NCBI GenBank assembly: GCA_937967325.1
Contig: CALBSQ010000285.1
Coordinates: 7,910 to 71,909, forward strand
Reading direction: 5' to 3'
Origin: an uncultured Chloroflexota bacterium
GTDB taxonomy: Bacteria; Chloroflexota; UBA4733
Length of the DNA: 64,000 nt
Part shown: positions 25,138 to 33,762 of the stretch, piece after piece
Position numbering within the stretch: the first letter of the stretch is position 1
How the letters are laid out: each line of letters starts with the position of its first letter
The notes under the pieces: generated by a model
What the model saw: the letters and a program-made list of their open reading frames with translations, nothing else
Databases searched by the model: none
Told to the model about the DNA's origin: nothing
Program-made: the position numbers and the translations under genes

Positions 25138-25476
25138 TTGAGGTCGACCGTTGGTATGCATGAAGCTAAGACTCATTTGAGTGAATACTTGAACCGGGTT
25201 GCCTATCGGGGGGAGCGCATTCTGGTTGAGCGCCATGGCAAGCCAGTCGCGGCGCTGGTGAGTGTCGAGGATCTACGGCGGTTGGAGGCGCAGGATGAGC
25301 AGGTAACCAGTGTCGACAACCTGGACGCAAAAGAGGCGCTGTTCCGCCGGTTGGCAGCAGAATCCGGCATCGTCATTCATTACCCGACCGACGAAAGAGA
25401 TCCATTCGACGACTTTGTCCCATTGAAGATCGAAGGTCGTCCTCTATCCGAGCAGATCATTGACGAACGACGTTAG
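25138..25476 (+). CDS. Phd/YefM-family antitoxin
   Basis: A 112-residue protein. The N-terminal half is a Phd/YefM fold (VGMHEAKTHLSEYLNRVAYR, GERILVERHGKPVAALVSVE, DLRRLEAQ). The C-terminal half is acidic and probably the toxin-binding tail (HYPTDERDPFDDFVPLKIEG). It starts at TTG 25138 with GGAGGCGGAG upstream; ATG 25156 is an alternative that would lose the first strand. A PIN-toxin frame overlaps its end but is truncated (25460-25630), so the antitoxin may now act only as a repressor or as protection against toxins encoded elsewhere. Confidence 0.9.
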   Translation: MRSTVGMHEAKTHLSEYLNRVAYRGERILVERHGKPVAALVSVEDLRRLEAQDEQVTSVDNLDAKEALFRRLAAESGIVIHYPTDERDPFDDFVPLKIEGRPLSEQIIDERR

Positions 25477-25630
25477 CGATGTCGTGTGTTTTCTCGACAG
25501 TAGCGCCGCGGCCAAGAGCTACGTTGACGAGAATGGGTCGGGTTGGGTAAGGACGCTGTTTCGTCCCGAATTTCGGATGCTCCCTCGAGTTACCACAGCT
25601 CCAGGCTTTTTGAGGCGATCAGTCGCGTAG
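25460..25630 (+). pseudogene. Truncated PIN-domain (VapC-type) toxin
   Basis: Starting at TTG 25460 inside the antitoxin gene, the frame reads LTNDVSDVVCFLDSSAAAKS then YVDENGSGWVRTLF. This is the start of a PIN domain with its first acidic residue, the SA..K.Y..E.GS pattern and the first helix. Similarity ends about 40 residues in, at the point where the antisense 3' end of thrS begins (25590), and a stop follows at 25628. About 90 residues, including the other catalytic acids, are lost. It is too short for the computed frames above it but the PIN signature is clear. The toxin must be inactive. Confidence 0.75.
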
Positions 25631-27383
25631 CCTGGGCTACGAATTCGGCTACCGGCTTTGGCCCCAGGTCCTGGCCGGTGCGCAGGCGGACGGCCACCCG
25701 GCTCTGCTGCTCCTCCTTGTCGCCCACGACGAGCATGTAGGGCACCTTCTGGAGCTGGGCGTCGCGGATCTTGGCGCGCATGCCCTCGCGGCGGGCGTCG
25801 ATCTCCACGCGAATACCGTCTACTCGTAATTCCGCCGCCACCCGCTCCGCGTAGGTGTTGTGCCGGTCGGCAATGGGGATGAGGACGGTCTGGACCGGCG
25901 CCAGCCAGAGCGGGAAGGCGCCGGCAAAGTGCTCGATGACGATTGACATGAAGCGCTCCACCGAGCCCAGGATAGCGCGATGCAGCATCGCCGGTCGCGC
26001 CGCCGTGCCTTCGGGGCTGGTGTAGGTCAAGTCGAAGCGTTCTGGCAAGCTGAAGTCGAGCTGGATGGTGGCGAGCTGCCAGACGCGGCCCAGGGCATCG
26101 GTGGCGTCGAAGTCAATTTTCGGCCCGTAGAATGCCGCCTCGCCGGCTTGTTCGACCCAGACCGCCCCAGTGGAGCGCAGCACATTGCGGAGCTGCTCCT
26201 GTGACGTGTTCCACGTCTCGGCGTTGCCGAGGTATTTGTCAGGGTTCGCCTCATCCCAGAGCGATAGCCGGATTGCCAACGGCATGCCGAAGGGCTTGTA
26301 GAAGGACTCGACGATTGAGTAGATTCTCAGCGCCTCGTCCATGATCTGGTCATACCGGCAGAAGACGTGCCCGTCGTCCTGGGTGATGAAGCGAACGCGC
26401 GACAGACCTTGCAATGTCCCCGGAAGCTCGTCACGGTAGACGGACGTCACTTCCGAGTAGCGGATGGGCAGGTCGCGATAGCTGCGCTGGCGCGACGCGT
26501 AGATCTGCGTATGGTGCGGGCAGTTCATCGGCTTGATGGCGAAGTCTTCGCCGCTCTTGCCGGAGACGTGGAACAGATCCTCCTTGAACTTGTCCCAATG
26601 CCCGCTGACCTTGTAGAGGTCGCTCTTGGTGATGTGCGGGATGGTGACGCGTTGAAAGCCGAGAGGCTCCTGGAGCGATTGCACCCACTCCTCCAAAAGG
26701 CGTCGGATCAGCGTGCCTCTGGGAGTGAACATCGGCAGCCCAGCTCCCACCAGTTCGGAGAAGGTAAAGAGGTCCAGCTCCTGGCCCAGGCGGCGGTGGT
26801 CGCGTTTTCTAGCCTCCTCAAGGCGCCAGAAGTAGGCGTCGATCTCTTCCTGTGATTCAAAGGCCACGCCGTAGACCCGCTGGAGCTGGGGGTTGTGCTC
26901 GTCGCCGTGCCAGTAGGCGCCGGCGACGGAGCGCAGCTTGAACGCCTTGATCTGGCCCGTGCTCGGGACGTGCGGGCCGGCGCAGAGGTCGATAAAGTCG
27001 CCATCGGTGTAGAAGGTGATGAGCTCATCGTCTGGAAGTCGGTCGATGAGGTCAACCTTGTAGGTCTGACCGGTCTCCTGGAAGAAGTGTCGGGCTATCG
27101 CTCGCGATACCACTGTCCGGGTGAAGGGGTAATCCGCCTCCACGATCCGGCGCATCTCGGCCTCGATGTTGGGAAAATCGTCGGTCGAGAACTGATGGGG
27201 CGAGTCGAAATCGTAATAAAAGCCGTCCTCGATGGCCGGACCGATGCCGAAGCGCGTGCCGGGGAACAGGCGCTGCACCGCTTGCGCCATCACGTGGGCG
27301 GTGGAGTGGCGCATCCGGTAGGCAAAGGTCGCCTTCTCGTCCGGCGACTCGGCGGACGACGCGACTTCAACTGGGGCTGCCAT
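25590..27383 (-). CDS. thrS: Threonyl-tRNA synthetase without TGS domain
   Basis: A 597-residue class II synthetase. It begins almost directly with the editing (N2/SAD) domain, whose zinc-like motif is intact (HSTAHVMAQAV, LCAGPHVPSTG). It continues with the catalytic core (motif 2 TSVYRDELPGTL and FITQDDGHVFCRY, zinc ligands Cys in PMNCPHH and His in DDGHVF and MLHRAI, motif 3 AILGSVERFM) and the anticodon domain (PVQTVLIPIADRHNTYAERV). The roughly 60-residue N-terminal TGS domain of most ThrRS is missing. I start at ATG 27383 (MAAPVEV) because GAGGAGAGG precedes it. Expression is probably controlled by the T-box upstream. Confidence 0.95.
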   Translation of the reverse strand: MAAPVEVASSAESPDEKATFAYRMRHSTAHVMAQAVQRLFPGTRFGIGPAIEDGFYYDFDSPHQFSTDDFPNIEAEMRRIVEADYPFTRTVVSRAIARHFFQETGQTYKVDLIDRLPDDELITFYTDGDFIDLCAGPHVPSTGQIKAFKLRSVAGAYWHGDEHNPQLQRVYGVAFESQEEIDAYFWRLEEARKRDHRRLGQELDLFTFSELVGAGLPMFTPRGTLIRRLLEEWVQSLQEPLGFQRVTIPHITKSDLYKVSGHWDKFKEDLFHVSGKSGEDFAIKPMNCPHHTQIYASRQRSYRDLPIRYSEVTSVYRDELPGTLQGLSRVRFITQDDGHVFCRYDQIMDEALRIYSIVESFYKPFGMPLAIRLSLWDEANPDKYLGNAETWNTSQEQLRNVLRSTGAVWVEQAGEAAFYGPKIDFDATDALGRVWQLATIQLDFSLPERFDLTYTSPEGTAARPAMLHRAILGSVERFMSIVIEHFAGAFPLWLAPVQTVLIPIADRHNTYAERVAAELRVDGIRVEIDARREGMRAKIRDAQLQKVPYMLVVGDKEEQQSRVAVRLRTGQDLGPKPVAEFVAQATRLIASKSLELW

Positions 27384-27411
27384 GGCTCGCCTCTCCTCAC
27401 ACTGCACAGAA

Positions 27412-27680
27412 CACAAAAGCGCTCTCGCCCACGTTGGGCGAGAGCGCTACACGCTCGCGCGGTTCCACCACGTTTCCCACGCCGACCACATGGGCCGGAG
27501 CGTGGCTCGTTGACGGCGCTAACGGGGCGTCCGGGTCGCTTATGCGCAGTCAGCGCCTTCGCGACCGGCTCCGAGGTGGTGTACTCCTGACGCGCGTGGG
27601 GCGGCTTACAGCCGGTGGCCGTTCCTTCTCTGGGCGCGCCGCGACAGGGTACGTGTCCTCATCGACGCCGATATTCACTT
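27412..27680 (-). promoter_or_regulatory. T-box leader (tRNA-Thr riboswitch) of thrS
   Basis: Read on the minus strand, the leader contains AGAGA and GGCTGTAAGCC (distal stem I), then GGAGTACACCACC with Thr codon ACC as specifier (27578-27580). The conserved T-box TGGTGGAACCGCG follows at 27458-27470. An intrinsic terminator comes after it: a 14-bp stem (27418-27431 with 27435-27448) ending in UUUU. Uncharged tRNA-Thr would pair its acceptor end with the T-box and favour antitermination. A promoter candidate is TCGACA (27710-27715), 17 nt, TAGCGT (27687-27692). Confidence 0.9.
27415..27448 (-). terminator. Intrinsic terminator of the thrS T-box
   Basis: A perfect 14-bp GC-rich stem (27435-27448 paired with 27418-27431) with a 3-nt loop is followed on the minus strand by TTTT. 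It lies 31 nt before the thrS start, immediately after the T-box sequence, so it is the regulated terminator of the leader. Confidence 0.88.
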
Positions 27681-27767
27681 TCCTTCACGCTACCATGAAG
27701 GAGGTCCCCTGTCGAGTTCGTCGCGACTGGAGACCGTCCCCAGATGGACCAGCGAAGGAGCGATGCC

Positions 27768-28949
27768 GTGGACTTCGACCTTAGCGCCGAGCAGCGCCAG
27801 TGGCAGATTGTCGCGCGTGACTTCGCCCAAGGCGTCATTCGCCCGCGCGCCGAGCAGCTCGATCGCGAGCAGCGGTTCCCAACCGACATCGTCGCGGCAA
27901 TGGCCGGACTTGGCCTCATGGGGCTGTCCATACCGAAGGCTTTCGGCGGCTCGGGCGGCGGCTTCACGTCCTATTGCCTTGCCCTCGAAGAGATCAGTCG
28001 CGCCGACACGTCGGTCGGCATCACGATGGAGGCGCACATCTCGCTGGGCTGTACGCCGATCCTCGACTTCGGCACGGAAGAGCAGAAGCGGCGCTACCTT
28101 GTCCCTTGCGCTAGAGGGGACTGTCTTTGGGCCTTTGGGCTGACAGAGGAGCACGCCGGGACCGACGCCTCCGGTATCGAGACCGTGGCCCAGACCGGTG
28201 ACGAGGGCTGGCTACTGTCCGGCGCCAAGAAATACATCACCAATTCTGGGACCGACATGACCGCTGGCGTGACCGTCGTCGCCAGGACGGGCACGCGCGG
28301 CGACGGGCGTCCGGAGCTGACCGCGTTCCTCGTCCCCCAGGATACGCACGGGTACAGCCGGGGAGGCCCCTACGTGAAGCTGGGGTGGCGCGCCGCGGAT
28401 CAGCATCCGCTCTTCTTTTCGCGCTGCCGCGTGCCTGATGCCAACAGGCTCGGTGAGCGCGGAGCCGGCCTCCGCCAGTTCCTGCACACACTCGATGGTG
28501 GTCGCATCGCCGTCGGCGCCCTGTCCGTTGGGCTGGCGCAAGCCTGCCTGGACGAGGCGCTCGCCTTTGCTAAACAGCGCCGTCAGTTCGGAAAGTCCAT
28601 CGCCGAGTTCCAAGTGATCCAGTTCAAGCTGGCGGACATGGCGCTGGACGTGGAGCTGGCAAGGACGATGGTGCTCAAGGCCGCCTGGCTCCGCGAGCAG
28701 GGCCGACCATGCAGCCGCGAGGCGAGCATGGCCAAGGTCTTTGCCTCGGAAGCGGCCAAGCGAGCGGCAGATCAGGCCGTGCAGATCCACGGTGGCGCGG
28801 GCTGCATGGAGGAGAGCGCCGTCGCCCGCTACTGGCGGCAGGTCAAGTTCAACGAGATCGGCGAAGGCACCAGCGAGATCAACCGTCAGGTCATAGCTCG
28901 CGGTTTGTTGCGGGAGGAACCTGCCGCCCATGTATCCGGCGGACTATAA
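27768..28949 (+). CDS. Acyl-CoA dehydrogenase (isovaleryl-CoA type by context)
   Basis: A 393-residue flavoprotein with the ACAD N-terminal helix domain (LSAEQRQWQIVARDFAQG), the FAD-binding WAFGLTEEHAGTDASGIET with TNSGTDM, and the C-terminal RRQFGKSIAEFQVIQFKLAD and QIHGGAGC segments. The base Glu is in EIGEGTSEINRQVIARGLL. GTG 27768 is favoured over ATG 27744 because AAGGAG lies 7 nt before it and the family starts MDFDL. The downstream carboxylase genes make isovaleryl-CoA the most likely substrate, giving 3-methylcrotonyl-CoA. Electrons would pass to an ETF not encoded here. It overlaps the next gene by 20 nt. Confidence 0.92.
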   Translation: MDFDLSAEQRQWQIVARDFAQGVIRPRAEQLDREQRFPTDIVAAMAGLGLMGLSIPKAFGGSGGGFTSYCLALEEISRADTSVGITMEAHISLGCTPILDFGTEEQKRRYLVPCARGDCLWAFGLTEEHAGTDASGIETVAQTGDEGWLLSGAKKYITNSGTDMTAGVTVVARTGTRGDGRPELTAFLVPQDTHGYSRGGPYVKLGWRAADQHPLFFSRCRVPDANRLGERGAGLRQFLHTLDGGRIAVGALSVGLAQACLDEALAFAKQRRQFGKSIAEFQVIQFKLADMALDVELARTMVLKAAWLREQGRPCSREASMAKVFASEAAKRAADQAVQIHGGAGCMEESAVARYWRQVKFNEIGEGTSEINRQVIARGLLREEPAAHVSGGL

Positions 28950-30585
28950 TTTCACAGAGGGGGCGCCCAGGACGGTGAGCATCATCCGCAGTCACGTACA
29001 GCCGGACAGTGATGAGTTCCGGGCGCGTGCTCGCTCCAACCGGCAACTGGTCGAGGATCTGCGTTCGCGCATGGCGTTGGTCCAACAAGGCGGGAACGAG
29101 CGCTCCCGTGCTCGTCACCGCGAGCGCGGGAAGTTGCTGGCTCGGGATCGCATCCGCCTGCTGCTTGATCCTGACACGCCGTTCCTCGAGCTGTCGGCCC
29201 TGGCGGCGACCGGAATGTACGACGACGAGGTACCGTCAGCCGGAGTCGTGACGGGCATTGGGTCGGTCTCGCGGCGCGAAGTGATGGTCGTCGCCAACGA
29301 TGCCACGGTGAAGGGCGGCACGTACTATCCGATCACGGTGAAGAAGCACCTACGAGCGCAGGAGATCGCCGCGGAGAACCGGCTGCCCTGTATCTATCTG
29401 GTCGACTCCGGTGGCGCCTATCTACCCTTACAGGCCGAGGTCTTTCCTGACCGCGAGCACTTCGGTCGTATCTTCTACAATCAGGCGCGAATGTCGGCGG
29501 CTGGTATACCGCAGGTCGCGGCCGTGATGGGCTCCTGCACAGCGGGGGGCGCGTACGTGCCGGCCATGAGCGACGAGACGGTCATCGTGCGCGGCGCCGG
29601 AACCATCTTTCTCGGCGGCCCGCCGCTGGTGAAGGCGGCAACGGGCGAGGACGTCACCGCCGAGGAGCTGGGCGGGGCGGACGTTCATACTCGTATCTCC
29701 GGCGTTGCCGACCACTTTGCCGACAGTGACGAGCACGCACTCGCCATCGTCCGGGAGATTGTGGACAACGTCGCCGGTGAACGCCCAGCACCGGCGTGGG
29801 TCCAAGCTGCGCCTGAGCCGCCTCGCTACGACCCGGAGGAGCTCTACGGCATTGTCCCGACCGACCCGCGCAGCGCCTACGACGTGCGTGAGGTCATCGC
29901 CCGTGTCGTCGACGGCAGCCGGCTGCACGAGTTCAAGGCCAATTATGGCGACACACTGGTGTGCGGGTTCGCTCATCTGCACGGGTATCCGGTGGGGCTG
30001 CTCGCCAACAACGGCATCCTCTTCTCGGAGAGCGCGCTCAAGGCGGCCCATTTCATCCAGTTGTGCGCGCAGCGCCGCCTGCCGCTGATCTTCCTGCAGA
30101 ACATCGCCGGCTTCATGGTCGGGAAGCGGTACGAGCACGGTGGCATTGCCAAGGACGGCGCCAAGATGGTCACCGCGGTGGCGAGCGCGGAGGTACCCAA
30201 GTTCACCGTTATCATCGGCGGCTCCTTCGGCGCCGGCAACTACGGCATGTGCGGCCGCGCCTTTGGCCCCAGGCAGCTCTGGATGTGGCCCAACGCGCGC
30301 ATTTCCGTCATGGGCGGGCAACAGGCAGCAGGGACACTCCTGACGGTGCGCCGGGATGCGCTCCGCGCACGTGGGGAGACCATGTCTCCTGAGGAGCAGC
30401 AGGGATTCCAGGCGAGCATCATGGAGACCTACGAGCGGGAGGCCAACCCGTACTACAGCACGGCACGGCTCTGGGACGACGGCATCATCGATCCGGTCGA
30501 CACGCGCCGGGTGCTGGCCCTCGGAATTGCCGCCGCGCTGAACGCGCCCATCGGCCAAACACGATTCGGCGTCTTCCGAATGTGA
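28930..30585 (+). CDS. Methylcrotonyl-CoA carboxylase, carboxyltransferase (beta) subunit
   Basis: A 551-residue carboxyltransferase of the MCC-beta/AccD type. RERGKLLARDRIRLLLDPDT begins the family core. CIYLVDSGGAYLPLQAEVFP, VMGSCTAGGAYVPAMSDETV and FLGGPPLVKAATGEDVTAEE are oxyanion and substrate loops characteristic of MCC. The C-terminal half has FLQNIAGFMVGKRYEHGGIA and IGGSFGAGNYGMCGRAFGPR. It transfers carboxylate from biotin to methylcrotonyl-CoA. The start may be ATG 28930 or GTG 28975. The biotin carboxylase subunit follows; an in-frame GTG there overlaps the stop by 4 nt, but the preferred ATG lies 17 nt past it. Confidence 0.92.
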   Translation: MYPADYNFTEGAPRTVSIIRSHVQPDSDEFRARARSNRQLVEDLRSRMALVQQGGNERSRARHRERGKLLARDRIRLLLDPDTPFLELSALAATGMYDDEVPSAGVVTGIGSVSRREVMVVANDATVKGGTYYPITVKKHLRAQEIAAENRLPCIYLVDSGGAYLPLQAEVFPDREHFGRIFYNQARMSAAGIPQVAAVMGSCTAGGAYVPAMSDETVIVRGAGTIFLGGPPLVKAATGEDVTAEELGGADVHTRISGVADHFADSDEHALAIVREIVDNVAGERPAPAWVQAAPEPPRYDPEELYGIVPTDPRSAYDVREVIARVVDGSRLHEFKANYGDTLVCGFAHLHGYPVGLLANNGILFSESALKAAHFIQLCAQRRLPLIFLQNIAGFMVGKRYEHGGIAKDGAKMVTAVASAEVPKFTVIIGGSFGAGNYGMCGRAFGPRQLWMWPNARISVMGGQQAAGTLLTVRRDALRARGETMSPEEQQGFQASIMETYEREANPYYSTARLWDDGIIDPVDTRRVLALGIAAALNAPIGQTRFGVFRM

Positions 30586-30602
30586 CAGGAGCGGCGCGCC
30601 GG

Positions 30603-32633
30603 ATGTTCACTAAGATCCTGGTGGCCAATCGCGGCGAGATCGCCGTGCGCGTGATGCAGACTTGTTCCGAAATGGGTATACGGACCGTGGCGGTGTACTC
30701 CGATGCCGACGCTGCCGCGCTGCACGTTCAGCGGGCGGATGAGTGCTATCGCATCGGGCCGGCGACGGCGGCGGAGAGCTACCTGAACGGGCGGGCTATC
30801 CTGGAGGTTGCTGCTCGCTGTGGCGCCGAGGCGATTCATCCCGGCTATGGCTTTCTGGCCGAGGACGCCGGCTTCGCCGAGGCGTGCCGAGCGGCAGGCC
30901 GCGTGTTTGTGGGACCACCGCCGGAGGCGATGCGCCTGCTCGGCAACAAGCGATCGGCCAAAGCGCTAGCCCGTCGTGTCGGATTGCCGCTTGTGCCCGG
31001 CTACGACGGTGAGAACCAAGGTGCAACACGCATGGCAATGGAGGCGGAACGCATTGGCTTCCCCCTGCTGGTCAAAGCCGCCGCCGGCGGCGGGGGCAGG
31101 GGCATGCGCATCGTCCGCTCACCATCGGAGCTGATCGACGCCCTGGACGCGGCGCGACGCGAGGCGTTGGCCGCGTTTGGCGACGGCAGTCTGCTGTTGG
31201 AGCGCTACGTGGAGGCGGCGCGGCACGTCGAAATTCAGGTGTTGGCCGATAGCCACGGGAACGCCGTCCACCTGGGCGAGCGGGAGTGCTCGATTCAGCG
31301 CCGGTACCAGAAGATCGTCGAGGAGTGCCCATCCACAGCGCTGACGCCCGCGCTCCGCGCGCAATTTGGTCAGGCGGCTCTGGCGCTGATCCTAGCGGCC
31401 GGTTACTGCAATGCCGGCACCGTGGAGTTTCTCGTCGCCGGTCAGGGGGCTTTCTACTTCCTCGAAGTGAATGCCCGTTTGCAGGTGGAACATCCGGTGA
31501 CCGAGATAGTGACCGGCGTGGACCTCGTGCGCGAGCAGCTCAATATCGCCGCGGGCGAAGCGTTGTCGCTCCGACAAGAGCACGTCTGCTGGCGCGGGCA
31601 CGCCATCGAGTGCCGCGTCTGCGCCGAGGACCCGGATGAGCAGTTCCTACCCTCGACCGGGCCGCTCCTGCTCTTCGCACCGCCGGTCCGGTTGGGCGTG
31701 CGCAACGATGCCGGCGTGCAGACCGGCGATCTGGTGAGCCCGTACTACGACTCCTTGCTGGCCAAGATGATCATCCATGCCCCCGATCGAGCGTCTTGCA
31801 TTGCGCGTGTCCGCGGCGCTTTGAGCGCCTTTGCCGTGCTCGGCCCCATCACCAATCTCGGCCTGCTTCGCACGATCTTGGATTCCCCGGCGTTTCGGAA
31901 CGGAGACCTGGACACCGGGCTGGTCGGCCGGCTTTGGCCCGAGCGGCCGCGAGGTGAGAACGACGGTGAATCGGGACGATCAGTGCTCCCGTCAGACGTC
32001 ATGGTCGCGGCAGCCGGCTGGGCAATCAGCCATGAGGAGGCCGGACAGCCCGGCCCGGCTGACCGCGCCGTGGCAGCGTCGCCTACCAGTCCGTGGCGAA
32101 CGAGCGGCCCCTGGCGAGTTGAGGGTGCCCTTCGGCTGGAATACCGGCACGGGGATGCGCAGTACACCGTATCGGCGCGACCGGACGCCGACAGCTCCTG
32201 GGTTGTGAGCACGGCGTCGGGCGAACGCGCCGTGACCTTCGCTCGAGGCGGTCCAGATACGTTGCTGATTCGCGAAGGCGCGCGACTGTGGACGGCACGG
32301 GTGGTCGAGACCGCGCCGGTCTTGTACATCGTTGTGGACGGCCTCGCCTATCGCCTTGACAAGTTGCGCGGCTTGAGCGTCGATGACATTGGACCAGCGT
32401 CTTCCCTTGGCGAGCGGCAGAACCGGCTGTCGGCGCGTCTACCGGGTATGGTGGTGAAGGTCAACGTGCGCGTTGGTCAGCGCGTCGTGGCCGGAGAGAC
32501 ATTGCTGGTGCTTGATTCGATGAAAACGGAACATCTGGTCACAGCGCCGCGCGATGCCACGGTCAAGCAATTGCCGTTCCCGGTTGGCGCGACAGTGCCG
32601 GCTGGAGCAATACTGGTCGAGCTAGAGGAATGA
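30603..32633 (+). CDS. Methylcrotonyl-CoA carboxylase, biotin carboxylase/biotin carrier (alpha) subunit
   Basis: A 676-residue protein. The N-terminal 450 residues are biotin carboxylase (KILVANRGEIAVRVMQTC, AIHPGYGFLAEDAGFAEACR, LLVKAAAGGGGRGMRIV, FYFLEVNARLQVEHPVTE). A linker and BT-like domain follow, then a biotinyl domain (MVVKVNVRVGQRVVAGETLL, LDSMKTEHLVTAP), where the Lys in SMK carries biotin. The usual AMKM tetrad is changed to SMKT. ATG 30603 is chosen because homology starts there and AGGAG lies 11 nt upstream. An in-frame GTG at 30582 overlaps the previous stop. Confidence 0.93.
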   Translation: MFTKILVANRGEIAVRVMQTCSEMGIRTVAVYSDADAAALHVQRADECYRIGPATAAESYLNGRAILEVAARCGAEAIHPGYGFLAEDAGFAEACRAAGRVFVGPPPEAMRLLGNKRSAKALARRVGLPLVPGYDGENQGATRMAMEAERIGFPLLVKAAAGGGGRGMRIVRSPSELIDALDAARREALAAFGDGSLLLERYVEAARHVEIQVLADSHGNAVHLGERECSIQRRYQKIVEECPSTALTPALRAQFGQAALALILAAGYCNAGTVEFLVAGQGAFYFLEVNARLQVEHPVTEIVTGVDLVREQLNIAAGEALSLRQEHVCWRGHAIECRVCAEDPDEQFLPSTGPLLLFAPPVRLGVRNDAGVQTGDLVSPYYDSLLAKMIIHAPDRASCIARVRGALSAFAVLGPITNLGLLRTILDSPAFRNGDLDTGLVGRLWPERPRGENDGESGRSVLPSDVMVAAAGWAISHEEAGQPGPADRAVAASPTSPWRTSGPWRVEGALRLEYRHGDAQYTVSARPDADSSWVVSTASGERAVTFARGGPDTLLIREGARLWTARVVETAPVLYIVVDGLAYRLDKLRGLSVDDIGPASSLGERQNRLSARLPGMVVKVNVRVGQRVVAGETLLVLDSMKTEHLVTAPRDATVKQLPFPVGATVPAGAILVELEE

Positions 32634-33574
32634 GCGCCTTCGACGCCGTGCCCACGGTCGTTCGCATCGTCGAGGTCGGCCCGCGGGACGGGCTCCAGAA
32701 CGTAGCGGACCTCGTGTCAACCACCGACAAGGTCCATTTCATCGAGTTGCTCGCCGCGGCCGGACTGACGGACATCGAAGCAACCAGCTTTGTGAGCCCG
32801 CGGGCGATCCCCCAACTGTCGGATGCCTCCGACGTGATGACCGCGCTGCACCGCGCTCCTGGCGTGCGCTACGGCGCGCTCGTGCCGAATCAACGAGGGC
32901 TGCAACGCGCAATGCAGGCGCATGTGGATCAGATCGCGCTGTTTACCGGCGCTACTGACGGGTTCACACGGCACAACATCGGCATGTCGATCCAAGAAAG
33001 CCTGGAGACCTTCGCGCCGTTGGTTCAAATCGCCCAGCGCGAGGGCATCGCCGTGCGTGGCTACGTCTCGGTATGCTTCGGTTGCCCGTACGAGGGAGCA
33101 GTTACTCCATTGGCAGTGCTGGATGTGGCCCGCCGCCTGCTCGATCTTGGCGTGCGGGAATTATCGCTTGGCGACACGATCGGCGTCGCCACCCCCAACC
33201 AGGTTCCGGATGTCGTCGGGCCGGTGCTGGAGGTTGCCGGGCCGAGTCGCGTGGCGGCGCACTTCCACGATACGCGCGGCGCCGCGCCGGCCAACGTGCT
33301 GGCGTCGCTGCTGCTGGGGGTCGCGATCTACGATTCCTCCGCGGGAGGCCTAGGAGGCTGCCCGTACGCGCCCGGCGCGGCCGGCAACGTCGCCACGGAG
33401 GACTTGTTGTACCTGCTCCATGGGATGGGGATCACGACCGGCGTGGACATCGATAAAATGACCGCGGCGAGCGCCTTCATCCTGGGCGTGCTGCACCGCG
33501 CACCCACGAGCCGGTATTTGCAGGCTTCGTGGCAAGCGGCGCCGCCAGACCTGACTGTGAAGGGGAGTAGCTGA
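32630..33574 (+). CDS. Hydroxymethylglutaryl-CoA lyase
   Basis: A 314-residue DRE-TIM metallolyase cleaving HMG-CoA to acetyl-CoA and acetoacetate. Signature motifs are VGPRDGLQN (substrate and metal), EATSFVSPRAIPQLSDA, the catalytic Asp/Lys region SLGDTIGVATPNQV, HFHDTRG, and the Cys loop GGLGGCPYAPGAAGNVATED. The start overlaps the carboxylase stop (ATGA). It closes the leucine-degradation operon; the methylglutaconyl-CoA hydratase normally found with these genes is not in the window. Confidence 0.94.
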   Translation: MSAFDAVPTVVRIVEVGPRDGLQNVADLVSTTDKVHFIELLAAAGLTDIEATSFVSPRAIPQLSDASDVMTALHRAPGVRYGALVPNQRGLQRAMQAHVDQIALFTGATDGFTRHNIGMSIQESLETFAPLVQIAQREGIAVRGYVSVCFGCPYEGAVTPLAVLDVARRLLDLGVRELSLGDTIGVATPNQVPDVVGPVLEVAGPSRVAAHFHDTRGAAPANVLASLLLGVAIYDSSAGGLGGCPYAPGAAGNVATEDLLYLLHGMGITTGVDIDKMTAASAFILGVLHRAPTSRYLQASWQAAPPDLTVKGSS

Positions 33575-33622
33575 AACGTGGGACCGGTCGAGCGATGCGC
33601 CACGACTGGCAATGCGGCCTGG

Positions 33623-33701
33623 GTAGGGGCGCTGCTTGCTGCGCCCCTGAGTAGCGCCAGTCGCGCCGGAAGTGCCAGGGCGCAGCAAGCAGCGCCCCTA
33701 C
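33623..33701. repeat. Perfect 24-bp inverted repeat
   Basis: Arms 33623-33646 and 33678-33701 are exact reverse complements carrying the motif GTAGGGGCGCTGCTTGCTGC. A shorter relative (AGCAGCGCCCCTAC) appears at 53502-53515. It lies between the HMG-CoA lyase and acyl-CoA synthetase genes on the same strand and could attenuate or terminate transcription. Confidence 0.8.
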
Positions 33702-33762
33702 GTCGGCGGCGAGAACACCGGTAATAGGTAGTGACAAGAGGATTGGCGGCCGAAGGAGGCTC

